Shown here: positions 51,537 to 59,465 of the stretch, one piece after another
Position numbering within the stretch: position 1 is the first letter of the stretch
Layout of the letters: each line of letters opens with the position of its first letter
From: JAFAXD01 sp963760435
Lineage (GTDB): Bacteria > Pseudomonadota > Alphaproteobacteria > Rhizobiales > Xanthobacteraceae
Direction: 5' to 3'
Length of the DNA: 64,000 nucleotides
Assembly: GCA_963760435.1 (NCBI GenBank)
Contig: CAVXDE010000025.1
Span: 328,453-392,452 of the forward strand
Notes under the pieces: model-generated
Told to the model about the DNA's origin: nothing
The model's input: only the letters and a program-made list of their open reading frames with translations
Database searches by the model: none
Translations under genes and position numbers: made by a program

Positions 51537-53585
51537 GTGTTCAGGAACGTCGGTTTCCGCGAGATCATCTTTTCCGTGAACTGCTTCATCGCGGTGATGC
51601 TGTCGCTCTTCATCGCCTTTCGACTCGAATTGAAAAATCCCTGGTGGGCGATGATCACGGTCTATCTCACCAGTCAGACGCTGTCCGGCGCCATGCGTGC
51701 GAAAGCGGTGTATCGCATTATCGGAACTTTGATCAGCGGGGTCGTCATGCTGGTCATCGTACCCAATCTGGTTGACGCCCCCGCATTGACCGCTGCAGCG
51801 ATCATCCTCTGGGTTGCCTTCTGCCTTTATGTATCGCTGCTCGACCGTACCCCGCGCTCCTATATGTTTGCGCTCGCCGGCTACACGGCGGCCCTGGTCG
51901 GATTTCCCAGCGTGCTCGACCCCGGTGGTATTTGGGACACGACAATCGGCCGCATGGAAGAGATCGTACTTGGCACCGTATCGGCCGCGGTCGTGCACAG
52001 TGTTGTATTTCCCCGCAGCGTCACGTCGGCGTTATTCGCCAAGCAGACCGCAATGCTGGCCAATGCGCGGCGCTGGATCGCTGAGGGTTTGCGGCGCGAA
52101 CCAACGCCTGAGATCGAGCGGGAGCAGCGGCAGATCGCAACGGACGTAACTGAGCTTGCGATTCTGGCCACGAGCTTGCCCTACGACACCGCCTCGCGGC
52201 GGCCCAATAGCAAGTTGGTGCGTGCATTCGATGAGCGTTTGGTGGCGCTGCTTCCGCTGCTCAGTACGATCGAGGACCGGATTGCGTTGCTGCATCGGAG
52301 TGGGCTGTCGCAACACATCGAAAAACTGATTGCTGCCGTGGCCGATTGGTGTGCTCGAACCGAGGGAGACGAAGCCGCGGAAGCGGAACAACTCAAGCGT
52401 GAATGTCTCGCCGCCATGCCGGACACGCAGCTGCAAGCGAGTTGGACTGATTTGATCACTGTCAGTCTGCTGGGGCGTCTGCACGAGTTGATCAACTCCT
52501 GGCACGAATGCCTCGAGCTTGCGGCACTCATGCGCAATCCGTCCTCAACACGTAGCCGCGACGTTCGTGCGACCATCGCCGGCCTTCGGGCAAAGCCGCT
52601 CCACGTCGACCATGGAATAGCGGCGCTGTCCGCCCTGACGGCGGCTCTTGCCATCTCTATTTGCTGCGGGTTCTGGATCGCCACCGCCTGGCCGCAGGGG
52701 GCCGTAGCGACCGGGTTTGTGGCCGTCATCTGCTCGCTGTTTGCCGCGCTGGATGACCCGACCCCGACAATGTCGACGCTCACCACGGGGATCGTGGCTT
52801 CGATACCGATTGCTGCGCTCTATCAGTTCGCGATTCTTCCGGCGATCGACGGCTACGTAGCATTGGTGGTCTGCCTCGCCCCGCCGTTGCTGCTGTTTGG
52901 CGCCGTGATGGCAATCCCCCGCTATACGGCGCTCGGCCTGGCGCCGATCCTCGGATTCACCGTCTTGCTCGCCTTCCAGCCGCAGTACACGGCGGACATG
53001 GCATCATTCCTCAACTCGGCAATTGCGGTCGTGATCGGAAGCCTGGTTGGCATAGCGACGACCAGGCTGATGCGGGTGATGGGCGCGCAGGCAAGTGCGC
53101 GGCGACTGCTGCGGAGCGGTTGGCGAGACTTGGCTGACTTGGCCGATCGTACCCTGATCGCGACACGCGGTGAGTGGGCAAGCCAAATGCTCGACCGTGT
53201 TGGTCTGCTGGCGCCGCGAATGAGCCAGGCCGGAGACGATCCCGAGTTGGCCTGTGGCGATGCGCTGCGAGACTTGCGAACCGGCGTGAATATCATTGAA
53301 CTTCAGGAGACCGGTTCACAGCTCGACGGGCCGAGCAACAAGTGGTTGGCAGCGGTGCTGCCTGGTGTCTCCGGTCACTTTCGCGCACTGGCGCGAGGGC
53401 GGCGCCAACCTCCCGGACCCGGCCTGCTCGCTAGCATTGATGGGTTGATTGGCGATATGCTTGCTGTGAGTTCACGCACGCTGCGGCACACTGGCTTGGT
53501 CGCGACCATCGGCTTGCGGCGCAACCTCTATCCCGATGCGCCACCTTATGCGGCGCAGACACAAAAGGCGGAGACCAAGGCTTGA
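51537..53585 (+). CDS. FUSC-family inner-membrane transporter (AaeB-like efflux component)
   Basis: I chose GTG 51537 (VFRNVGFREIIFS) because GAGGATCTTA precedes it; GTG 51513 is an alternative. The 682-residue protein has two blocks of about five membrane helices (residues 10-160 and 365-505), each followed by a soluble helical part, typical of FUSC/AaeB. ELKNPWWAMITVYLTSQ and WPQGAVATGFVAVICSLFAAL are the expected helix-1 regions. AaeB exports aromatic carboxylic acids with the periplasmic adaptor AaeA. The next two genes encode the AaeX- and AaeA-like partners in overlapping frames. Confidence 0.9.
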   Translation: MFRNVGFREIIFSVNCFIAVMLSLFIAFRLELKNPWWAMITVYLTSQTLSGAMRAKAVYRIIGTLISGVVMLVIVPNLVDAPALTAAAIILWVAFCLYVSLLDRTPRSYMFALAGYTAALVGFPSVLDPGGIWDTTIGRMEEIVLGTVSAAVVHSVVFPRSVTSALFAKQTAMLANARRWIAEGLRREPTPEIEREQRQIATDVTELAILATSLPYDTASRRPNSKLVRAFDERLVALLPLLSTIEDRIALLHRSGLSQHIEKLIAAVADWCARTEGDEAAEAEQLKRECLAAMPDTQLQASWTDLITVSLLGRLHELINSWHECLELAALMRNPSSTRSRDVRATIAGLRAKPLHVDHGIAALSALTAALAISICCGFWIATAWPQGAVATGFVAVICSLFAALDDPTPTMSTLTTGIVASIPIAALYQFAILPAIDGYVALVVCLAPPLLLFGAVMAIPRYTALGLAPILGFTVLLAFQPQYTADMASFLNSAIAVVIGSLVGIATTRLMRVMGAQASARRLLRSGWRDLADLADRTLIATRGEWASQMLDRVGLLAPRMSQAGDDPELACGDALRDLRTGVNIIELQETGSQLDGPSNKWLAAVLPGVSGHFRALARGRRQPPGPGLLASIDGLIGDMLAVSSRTLRHTGLVATIGLRRNLYPDAPPYAAQTQKAETKA

Positions 53586-53824
53586 TCGCCGAGTTCGACA
53601 TTTACGGTATATTTGTTCCGGCGTTGGTGATCTTTGCCATCATCGCATTTCTGCTGGCTTTCGTCGTGCGCCAGTTCCTCGACATTATCGGCTTCTATCA
53701 CCTGGTTTGGCACCGTCCGCTATTCGATCTGTGTATCTTTGCCATTTTGTTTGGTGTTGTTACAGCTGCGGCCGAACCCGTTATCGGAGAGCTTCGCCAC
53801 CTCATCCCTGAGATCGTCCTATGA
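53582..53824 (+). CDS. DUF1656 small membrane protein (AaeX-like)
   Basis: The TTG start at 53582 overlaps the stop of the FUSC gene (TTGA) and the stop overlaps the ATG of the adaptor gene (ATGA). The 80-residue protein has two membrane helices (VPALVIFAIIAFLLAFVV and LFDLCIFAILFGVV) separated by GFYHLVWHRP, the DUF1656 signature. It is the usual small partner of AaeA/AaeB-type efflux pumps, of unknown mechanism. Confidence 0.9.
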   Translation: MIAEFDIYGIFVPALVIFAIIAFLLAFVVRQFLDIIGFYHLVWHRPLFDLCIFAILFGVVTAAAEPVIGELRHLIPEIVL

Positions 53825-54708
53825 TCAGGCGCCTCCTCTTATTTTTCGTGCGCTTTGCGATAACCGCGGTGGCCGTCGCAATCGCCGCCGTGGTTTGTTG
53901 GCAGCTCTGGGTCTACTACATGCTCTCGCCCTGGACGCGAGACGGCCGGGTGCGTGCCGATGTGGTTCCAGTCGCGGCCGATGTGTCAGGCTTGGTCAGC
54001 GATGTATTCGTGCACGACAATCAGCGCGTCAAAAAAGGCGAGCCGCTGTTCCGCATCGATCAGAAGCGCTTCGAACTCGCGCTCGAGACGGCGAAGGCCC
54101 AAGTTGCAAGCCGCCAAGCGACGCTCGATCAGGGCCAGCGTGACCTGGCGCGCAGCAAGGCGCTGGCGACGGTCGCGGTGACGGCGCAGAAATATGAGCA
54201 GGATCAGTCGGCGGTCGCGATCCAGCAGGCCGCGCTCGACCAAGCGCTTGCCGACCTCAACGTCGCCAAGCTCAATCTGGACCGCTCGACCGTCACGGCT
54301 CCGGTAAATGGCATCATCACCAATTTTGGCTTGCTGCCCGGACGCTACGTAACGGCTGGCGCGCCCATCATGGCGATCATCGACAGCGACACGTTCCGTG
54401 TAGAAGGCTATTTTGAGGAAACCAAACTGCGCAACGTGCATGTCGGTGACCGCGCAAGCGTGCGCCTGATCGGCGATCCGCGTGTCCTGACCGGCCACGT
54501 CGAGAGCATCGCCAGTGGCATCGAAGACCAGAGCCGCAGCACCAGCAACGACCTGCTGGCCTCGGTCAATCCGACGTTCAACTGGGTGCGGCTGGCACAG
54601 CGCGTGCCGGTGCGCATCAAGCTCGACGAGCTTCCCGACGACACCCGGCTGGTGACGGGCCGCACCGCCACGGTGTTCGTCGGCGATGCGCGATTCCTGT
54701 TTCGCTGA
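53821..54708 (+). CDS. HlyD-family membrane fusion protein (AaeA/EmrA-like)
   Basis: The 295-residue protein has one N-terminal membrane anchor (FVRFAITAVAVAIAAVVCWQLW). It is followed by a biotinyl-lipoyl half-motif (SDVFVHDNQRVKKGEPLFRID), a coiled-coil hairpin of about 80 residues, VTAPVNGIITNFGLLPGRYV, and a beta-barrel with EGYFEETKLRNVHVGDRA. It bridges the inner-membrane FUSC pump to the outer membrane. A 4-nt overlap with the DUF1656 gene makes this a tightly coupled three-gene export operon, perhaps for aromatic acids. Confidence 0.93.
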   Translation: MIRRLLLFFVRFAITAVAVAIAAVVCWQLWVYYMLSPWTRDGRVRADVVPVAADVSGLVSDVFVHDNQRVKKGEPLFRIDQKRFELALETAKAQVASRQATLDQGQRDLARSKALATVAVTAQKYEQDQSAVAIQQAALDQALADLNVAKLNLDRSTVTAPVNGIITNFGLLPGRYVTAGAPIMAIIDSDTFRVEGYFEETKLRNVHVGDRASVRLIGDPRVLTGHVESIASGIEDQSRSTSNDLLASVNPTFNWVRLAQRVPVRIKLDELPDDTRLVTGRTATVFVGDARFLFR

Positions 54709-54715
54709 TCAGTCG

Positions 54716-54977
54716 TTATTTTGCTGATTGCGGCAGATCGCTTGCGCGTGGCGGCAGCGGGGTTCGATACGGCACCCATGACTTGGCCAGGACATTGTTG
54801 AGCATCGCCTTGTCGACATATGGATCGATAAGCTGCTCAACCGCATAGTTGACCTCGCCCCATGTTGCCCAGAAACGTTGACCACGCCTGCTCTGGTGTC
54901 TGGGTCTGACCTTGAACGCTCGCAACCAACTCAATCACAACGGTGACAGAAGCCAGCGCTGTGGTAAGTCTTCTCAT
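54716..54977 (-). pseudogene. Small exported protein, frameshifted
   Basis: ATG 54977 follows GGCGGAG and opens MRRLTTALASVTVVIELVASVQGQ, a signal-peptide-like start, then TQTPEQAWSTFLGNMG. At a run of four G (minus strand; 54858-54861) the frame changes, and GEVNYAVEQLIDPYVDKAML...SWVPYRTPLPP continues in the next frame to the stop at 54716-54718. Deleting one G gives an 86-residue protein. It has no recognised domain. The reconstruction is my inference; the alternative is two unrelated fragments. Confidence 0.5.
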
Positions 54978-55101
54978 CTCCGCCTCGCGCTCCCCCACAT
55001 CCGCGCCTCAGCTGCGAATTTTCTCGGTTACGAAAGAACCTGACCGAAGCTAGATGGCAAGGGAGTGCGGGATTCGGCGACATATCTGGACCTGCTCCGG
55101 C

Positions 55102-55683
55102 CTATCGCCTGGCAAAGGCATTGCGCATGGGCGCCGTGCCTTGGGCAGGTGCCGCCCCGCGTGCGGTCGGTTGACGCGATTGGTCGGGGCGTTGTGCGAC
55201 ACGTGTGGTTCTATCTCTGTTGTCGCGTGCGACCTCGAGGCATGTCATCAATTCGGTATACGTCGGTTCGACCGTGCCGGACTGCGCGGCGCCATCACAC
55301 ATGACACGATCTGAGGCATCGAATTGCGTCCATTGCTGCAGCAACTGCTGGCGGGCGCTGCGCTCGTCTTCCCTGCAGTTCTGCGCGTTGTCGGGCGCGG
55401 TTGTTTCCAGCACATGCGAGATCGACGCAGCCCCGCGACAGATGGCGTCGATGTTGTAGCTCGGCACACCAGCCTCGACAGACCGTGGATGGATTGAGCT
55501 TCGTCGGTCAGCTGCGTATGCGGCATCCGCCAACAACATGAAGAGAAGCGCTGCAAGCAGAAGCCAAAGAATAAGCTCTCGCAACGGACCGGGGCCCGCC
55601 TGTTGTCTGACGTGCATGCGCAGATTGGTGCTCGTGAGACTGTCATTGTTCAGTTGAAACGTTGAGATGCGTCGCATGGTCAT
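55102..55683 (-). CDS. Membrane-anchored conserved protein of unknown function (193 aa)
   Basis: ATG 55683 has AGGAG about 9 nt upstream. One membrane helix (LREL-ILWLLLAALLFMLLADAAYA, residues 36-59) works as a signal anchor or signal peptide. The exported part reads YNIDAICRGAASISHV, CREDERSARQQLLQQWTQF and VEPTYTELMTCLEVARD. The C...C..DE..A..QL...W..F...C...PTY.EL.TCLE pattern recurs, as I recall, in short exported proteins of Bradyrhizobium and relatives. Its four Cys may form disulfides. The function is unknown. Confidence 0.75.
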   Translation of the reverse strand: MTMRRISTFQLNNDSLTSTNLRMHVRQQAGPGPLRELILWLLLAALLFMLLADAAYAADRRSSIHPRSVEAGVPSYNIDAICRGAASISHVLETTAPDNAQNCREDERSARQQLLQQWTQFDASDRVMCDGAAQSGTVEPTYTELMTCLEVARDNRDRTTRVAQRPDQSRQPTARGAAPAQGTAPMRNAFARR

Positions 55684-55701
55684 GCTGGTCCACTCCTGCA
55701 A

Positions 55702-56053
55702 ATCGGAGTGCCCAGATCACATGTCGCCAACTACAGCTGAATTTCAGTACGGGTGAGAATCGTTACATCGGTAGATTGCAAGCGGTTACGGGCTCGATCC
55801 GCGAAAGCTACGTTCGTAACCGAATTCATCGCCGTCGAAATCGGGCCGTAACGCCGCTCTTCAAGATTGTCGGTGCTCTTGTCTTCCCAGGAGCCCCGGT
55901 CCCGGCCGTCATCCGCCCCCGCCCCCAGCCCCGGCGGCCGGGACCCCTACGGAGAGCAATATGCCTATCGACTTCATGCTGATCATATGCGCGGCCGCAA
56001 CGGTCATCCTCTGCGTGGTCTGCGCGGAAGTGTGAGCAAAAGAGCCCACGTGC
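55702..56053. other. Intergenic region with a possible 24-residue ORF
   Basis: This 352-bp gap lies between two minus-strand genes. Its middle is C-rich (about 55905-55945, CCCCCGCCCCCAG type). No tRNA, repeat or strong terminator was found. The only coding suggestion is the short plus-strand ORF listed separately. Confidence 0.4.
55961..56035 (+). CDS. Possible 24-residue membrane peptide
   Basis: ATG 55961 with GGAGAG 5 nt upstream encodes MPIDFMLIICAAATVILCVV followed by CAEV and TGA. The peptide is one hydrophobic helix, and the ribosome site is good. It may be a real small membrane protein, but length alone gives little statistical support and conservation would be needed. Confidence 0.25.
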   Translation: MPIDFMLIICAAATVILCVVCAEV

Positions 56054-57046
56054 TCAGTCAATGACCTGATCGGCCTGCGACAGAACCGAGGGTGGGAGAT
56101 CGAGATTGAGGGCCCTTGCGGCCCTACGATTGACGACGAGCTCGAAGTTTGATGGCCGCACGACCGGTAGATCGGCTGGCGTCGCCCCATGTAAAATTTT
56201 GCCCACATAGACGCCGACTTGGCGAAACCGCTCCGAGCTTTGGCCGTAACTGATCAAACCGCCGGCCTCGACAAAGTCGCGCACATCATAGACCGCGGCG
56301 AGCTTGCATTCCGCGGCGAGTGCAACGATCCGCTTGCGAACGCTGAGAAAAAACGCGTTGGTTGGAATAACGACGCCGTCCGGACGCCGCTCGGCCAACA
56401 ATGCAAATGCTAAATCGAGTTCGCTCTCGCTGCTTGCTGTAGCGGGGACCAGCTCTCGTCTGATCGATTTCGCTACAGCCTGCGTGATCTGCACCAATCG
56501 ATTGGCGTTCACACTGGCTGGATTTGTCAGCAGCGCAAACGATCTGCCGTTGGGGAGCAGCCTGCGCAACAGGCCGATCTGCCGCGCCACCAGGAAATCC
56601 GTGATCCCACTCACGCCCGTGAGGTTTGCTTCGGGTCTGTCCCAGTTGGCGACGATGCCGAGTTCGGATGCGTCACCTCCGGTGAGAAACACGATGGGAA
56701 TGGATTTTGTCAGCGCTTTCGCGGCCAGCGCAGCAGAAGCCCCGTACAGCGTCGCCAAAACAGCCACTCGCAAATTGATCAGTTCGGCGGCAAGTGGCGA
56801 CAGGCGTTCGTTGTGACCCTCCGTCCATCGGTATTCGACGGCGACATTCTGGCCCTCGATGTAACCCTGCTCGCCAAGCCCATCGCGAAAGGGCGCCACC
56901 AACGACTGGGCATCTTGCGGCGAGCCGTTGATCAACGCGCCGACGAGCGGCATTGCCGGCTGCTGCGCCCATGAGCGCAGCGGCCATGTGGCCGCGCCCG
57001 CGACCGTCGCGATGAAGTGTCGTCGCGCAATCCGACCGATTGGCAT
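56054..57046 (-). CDS. ABC transporter substrate-binding protein (TrpX/COG2984 family)
   Basis: The 330-residue protein begins MPIGRIARRHFIATVAGAATWPLRSWAQ, a Tat-like signal peptide (RRHFIA). The body shows GALINGSPQDAQ, FRDGLGEQGYIEGQNVAVEYRW, IPIVFLTGGDASELGIV, NLTGVSGI and DRLGGVLYV-like VYVGKILHGATPADLPV. These are standard for the ABC_sub_bind (TrpX) family. Many copies of this gene without permease occur in Bradyrhizobium-type genomes; none of its transport partners is present here. The ligand is unknown. Confidence 0.9.
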   Translation of the reverse strand: MPIGRIARRHFIATVAGAATWPLRSWAQQPAMPLVGALINGSPQDAQSLVAPFRDGLGEQGYIEGQNVAVEYRWTEGHNERLSPLAAELINLRVAVLATLYGASAALAAKALTKSIPIVFLTGGDASELGIVANWDRPEANLTGVSGITDFLVARQIGLLRRLLPNGRSFALLTNPASVNANRLVQITQAVAKSIRRELVPATASSESELDLAFALLAERRPDGVVIPTNAFFLSVRKRIVALAAECKLAAVYDVRDFVEAGGLISYGQSSERFRQVGVYVGKILHGATPADLPVVRPSNFELVVNRRAARALNLDLPPSVLSQADQVID

Positions 57047-57196
57047 GAGGTGTCGCGAAAACGGTGTTGGCGAACGGGAAACCGCCTTGCACTATAGAAA
57101 AGCAGGCACGCTTTCGCCATCGGGGTCCGCGGCGCGTCAGACCGTCGCAACCAAGGGCAGTGCGTCAGGAAAAAATGTCCCGCCCAGCAAAATTCC

Positions 57197-57991
57197 TCAA
57201 AACGGCTCGACCGGCAGTGTAAAGACGTAACCGACCCCGCGTTCGGTGCGGATGATTTGTGGCGCGCTTGGATCGATTTCAAGCTTACGGCGCAAGCGCA
57301 AAATTTGTACGTCGATGCTGCGGTCGAAGACGTCCTCGTGCACGCGGCTTGCTCGCATCAGGTGCTCGCGGCTCAACGGCCGCTGCGGCGCATCCACAAA
57401 AGCACTCAGCAACGCGTACTCACCCTTGGTGAGCATGACTGGACCGCCATGCGGATTGGTCAGGCGGCGCGCGCGGCGATCGAGTTCCCAGCCGCCGAAC
57501 CGATAACGCCCCCGCTCCGGGTCCCGCTCTCCGGCAACCGGCTTCGCCTCCCGGCGCCGCAGCACCGCGCGAATGCGTGCGAGCAACTCGCGCAGTCCAA
57601 ACGGCTTCGCCAGATAATCATCGGCCCCGAGTTCCAGGCCGAGCACAACGTCGATCTCGTCTCGGCGATGACCCGTCGTGATGATGACGGGCACGTCCGA
57701 ACGGGATCGGATGTCGCGCAGCAAGTCGAGCCCGTCGTCATCGCCCAGACAGAGATCAAGCACGACCAGGCTGGGTTCGCCGGTCGCGAATTGTCGGGCC
57801 ATCTCCTGCCGACCCTGCACCGGGACCGCACGTAAATTCTGCGCCGTCAAGTAATTCAGGATCATGTGGCGCATCTCGAAGTCATCATCGACAATCAGGA
57901 TACGCCCCAGCCCGCTGGTATCGGCGCCGCTGCCCTCTCCGTGTCGGCTTGCTTGGTACCAAGCCGCGCGGTCCACGGCTTCATTCATCAC
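57197..57991 (-). CDS. OmpR-family two-component response regulator
   Basis: The 264-residue protein has a 28-residue leader, then a receiver domain (RILIVDDDFEMR acid pocket, VVLDLCLGDDDG with the phospho-accepting Asp, ITTGHR, and KPFGLRELLARI with the conserved Lys). A winged-helix DNA-binding domain follows (LTKGEYALLSAFV, REHLMRAS, RSIDVQILRLRRKLE, IRTERGVGYVF). It is divergent from the di-heme peroxidase and VirA-like kinase genes, about 490 bp away. Pairing with that kinase is possible but not shown. Confidence 0.93.
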   Translation of the reverse strand: MMNEAVDRAAWYQASRHGEGSGADTSGLGRILIVDDDFEMRHMILNYLTAQNLRAVPVQGRQEMARQFATGEPSLVVLDLCLGDDDGLDLLRDIRSRSDVPVIITTGHRRDEIDVVLGLELGADDYLAKPFGLRELLARIRAVLRRREAKPVAGERDPERGRYRFGGWELDRRARRLTNPHGGPVMLTKGEYALLSAFVDAPQRPLSREHLMRASRVHEDVFDRSIDVQILRLRRKLEIDPSAPQIIRTERGVGYVFTLPVEPF

Positions 57992-58476
57992 CGAAGCAGC
58001 CTCCCGGGTGACCGTCTCGTCCAGCTGACCAACTCATCGTCAAATCCCCGCTGAGTTCTATCGAAATCTCTCCACGCATTCGTTCGGAAAAACCTTCACG
58101 TAGTCGCTCGCGGGCACAGGTCAAGCACTGGGCATGAACGCTTTGGTAGCAAAGACGTGATGAAGCAGCGCGATGGTCGATCAATGTTTAGAATTACTAC
58201 AATCGTAACGCTCTTCCGGCGCGCTGAGATGCTCGGGTAACAGGCCCTGCCGTATCCGTCTCCATTCTTGCGTGGAGATTCCAATGCGTAGCGCGAAGGC
58301 CCTACCGACGACCAGCCTCTTCCCCCGATACCGCACAATGCATGTCAGCGACGCTGAGTTTCCAGCCAACGTATTGTTGATCAACACGTGATTGCGATGC
58401 TGTGGCACATCTGCTCAAGCAAAGACGACATCATCGCCCCGACACCAACGTCTGGTACGGACTCCTCACGACGCGG
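57992..58476. other. Divergent intergenic region, mostly unassigned
   Basis: This roughly 485-bp gap between the OmpR-type regulator and the peroxidase gene contains an AT-richer patch near 58185-58210 (TTTAGAATTACTACAATCG), plausibly a promoter. A minus-strand ORF at 58181-58408 (75 codons, containing RGKRLVVGRAFALRIG) reads somewhat like protein but is not recognised and has no clear ribosome site. No RNA gene was found. Confidence 0.35.
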
Positions 58477-59465
58477 ATGGGACTCGCAGCAACACGCTTC
58501 TCTATCGCCCATGGTGGTTCTTGGGGCCGACTGCTTCTTGTTGTCCAGCTTGCCGTTCTGGTCTGCGGTTTGCCGGCGCGATCGTCCAATTCGGATGTGC
58601 CGAACGTTGTGCAGGTCGCGGTCGACGAACCGATAACGCCAATCCCACAGCCGCCCGCCGCAGATCCCCTCAAAGTTAAACTTGGCGAGCAGCTGTTCAA
58701 CGACCCCCAGCTGTCGCGCGATGGGGACACGCGCATGCGTGTCTTGCCACGACACCCAGACCAACGGCGCGAAGCCGCCGGCGAGCAAACTTGCTCAAGA
58801 CGGCCCAGAGTCGGCTTTTGACGCCCTCACGGTTTTCAACGCCACGCTCAATTTCCGACTGAACTGGGAAGGCAATTTTCGCACGCTCGAAGTCTCACAC
58901 GCTCTCCTCGCTCGAAAGTCCGGGCGGCTTGCAGTCCCCCGTCAATGACATCGTCACAAAACTCGCGGCCGATGCACGGACCAGGAGCGAGTTCATCGTT
59001 GCTTATGGCCACAATCCAGACCCGCCGAGCCTGTTGGACGCTATCACAGTCTACGAGCGCTCACTGCTTACGCCCGGGAGCCGTTTCGACCTGTGGCTCG
59101 TCGGCGATACGACGGCGCTTTCCGCACAGGAGCTCGCCGGGTACCAGTTGTTCAAGTCCTACGGCTGCGTGTCCTGTCACCAGGGTGTGAACGTTGGCGG
59201 CAATTTGTTCGAACGCCAAGGCATCTTCCATCCGTTGGTCGCGCGCAAGCCTGAGTTCGTTCGTGTTCCAAGCCTGCGCAACGTAGCGACCACGCCTCCC
59301 TATTTTCACGACGGTAGTGCACCGACGCTGGAAGAGGCCGTGCGCAGGATGGCCTTCGCGCAGCTCAACCGCACCATGCCGGAACGTGACATTGCGGCGA
59401 TCGCGGCGTTTCTACGCACGCTGACCGGCAACTACCACGGCCATCGCATCGGAGATGCGCCGTGA
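58477..59465 (+). pseudogene. Di-heme cytochrome c peroxidase (CcpA/MauG family), two frameshifts
   Basis: Three frames together encode a periplasmic di-heme peroxidase. Frame 1 gives a signal sequence (RLLLVVQLAVLVCGLPA) and LKVKLGEQLFNDPQLSRDG. After a G run at 58723-58726, frame 2 gives TRACVSCHDTQTNGA (heme site CVSCH) and NWEGNFRTLE. After about 58889-58893, frame 3 gives SSLESPGGLQSPVNDI, GYQLFKSYGCVSCHQGVNVGG (second heme) and VPSLRNVATTPPYFHDG. Deleting one base at each point yields 328 residues, the normal length. These enzymes reduce H2O2 with two hemes. The stop overlaps the GTG of the kinase gene (GTGA). Both shifts may be sequence errors. Confidence 0.85.

Noticed and set aside
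58181..58408. A 75-codon minus-strand ORF between the regulator and the peroxidase
   Set aside because: It contains a plausible-looking stretch but has no ribosome site, no recognised domain and no partner; kept only as a note in the intergenic entry.
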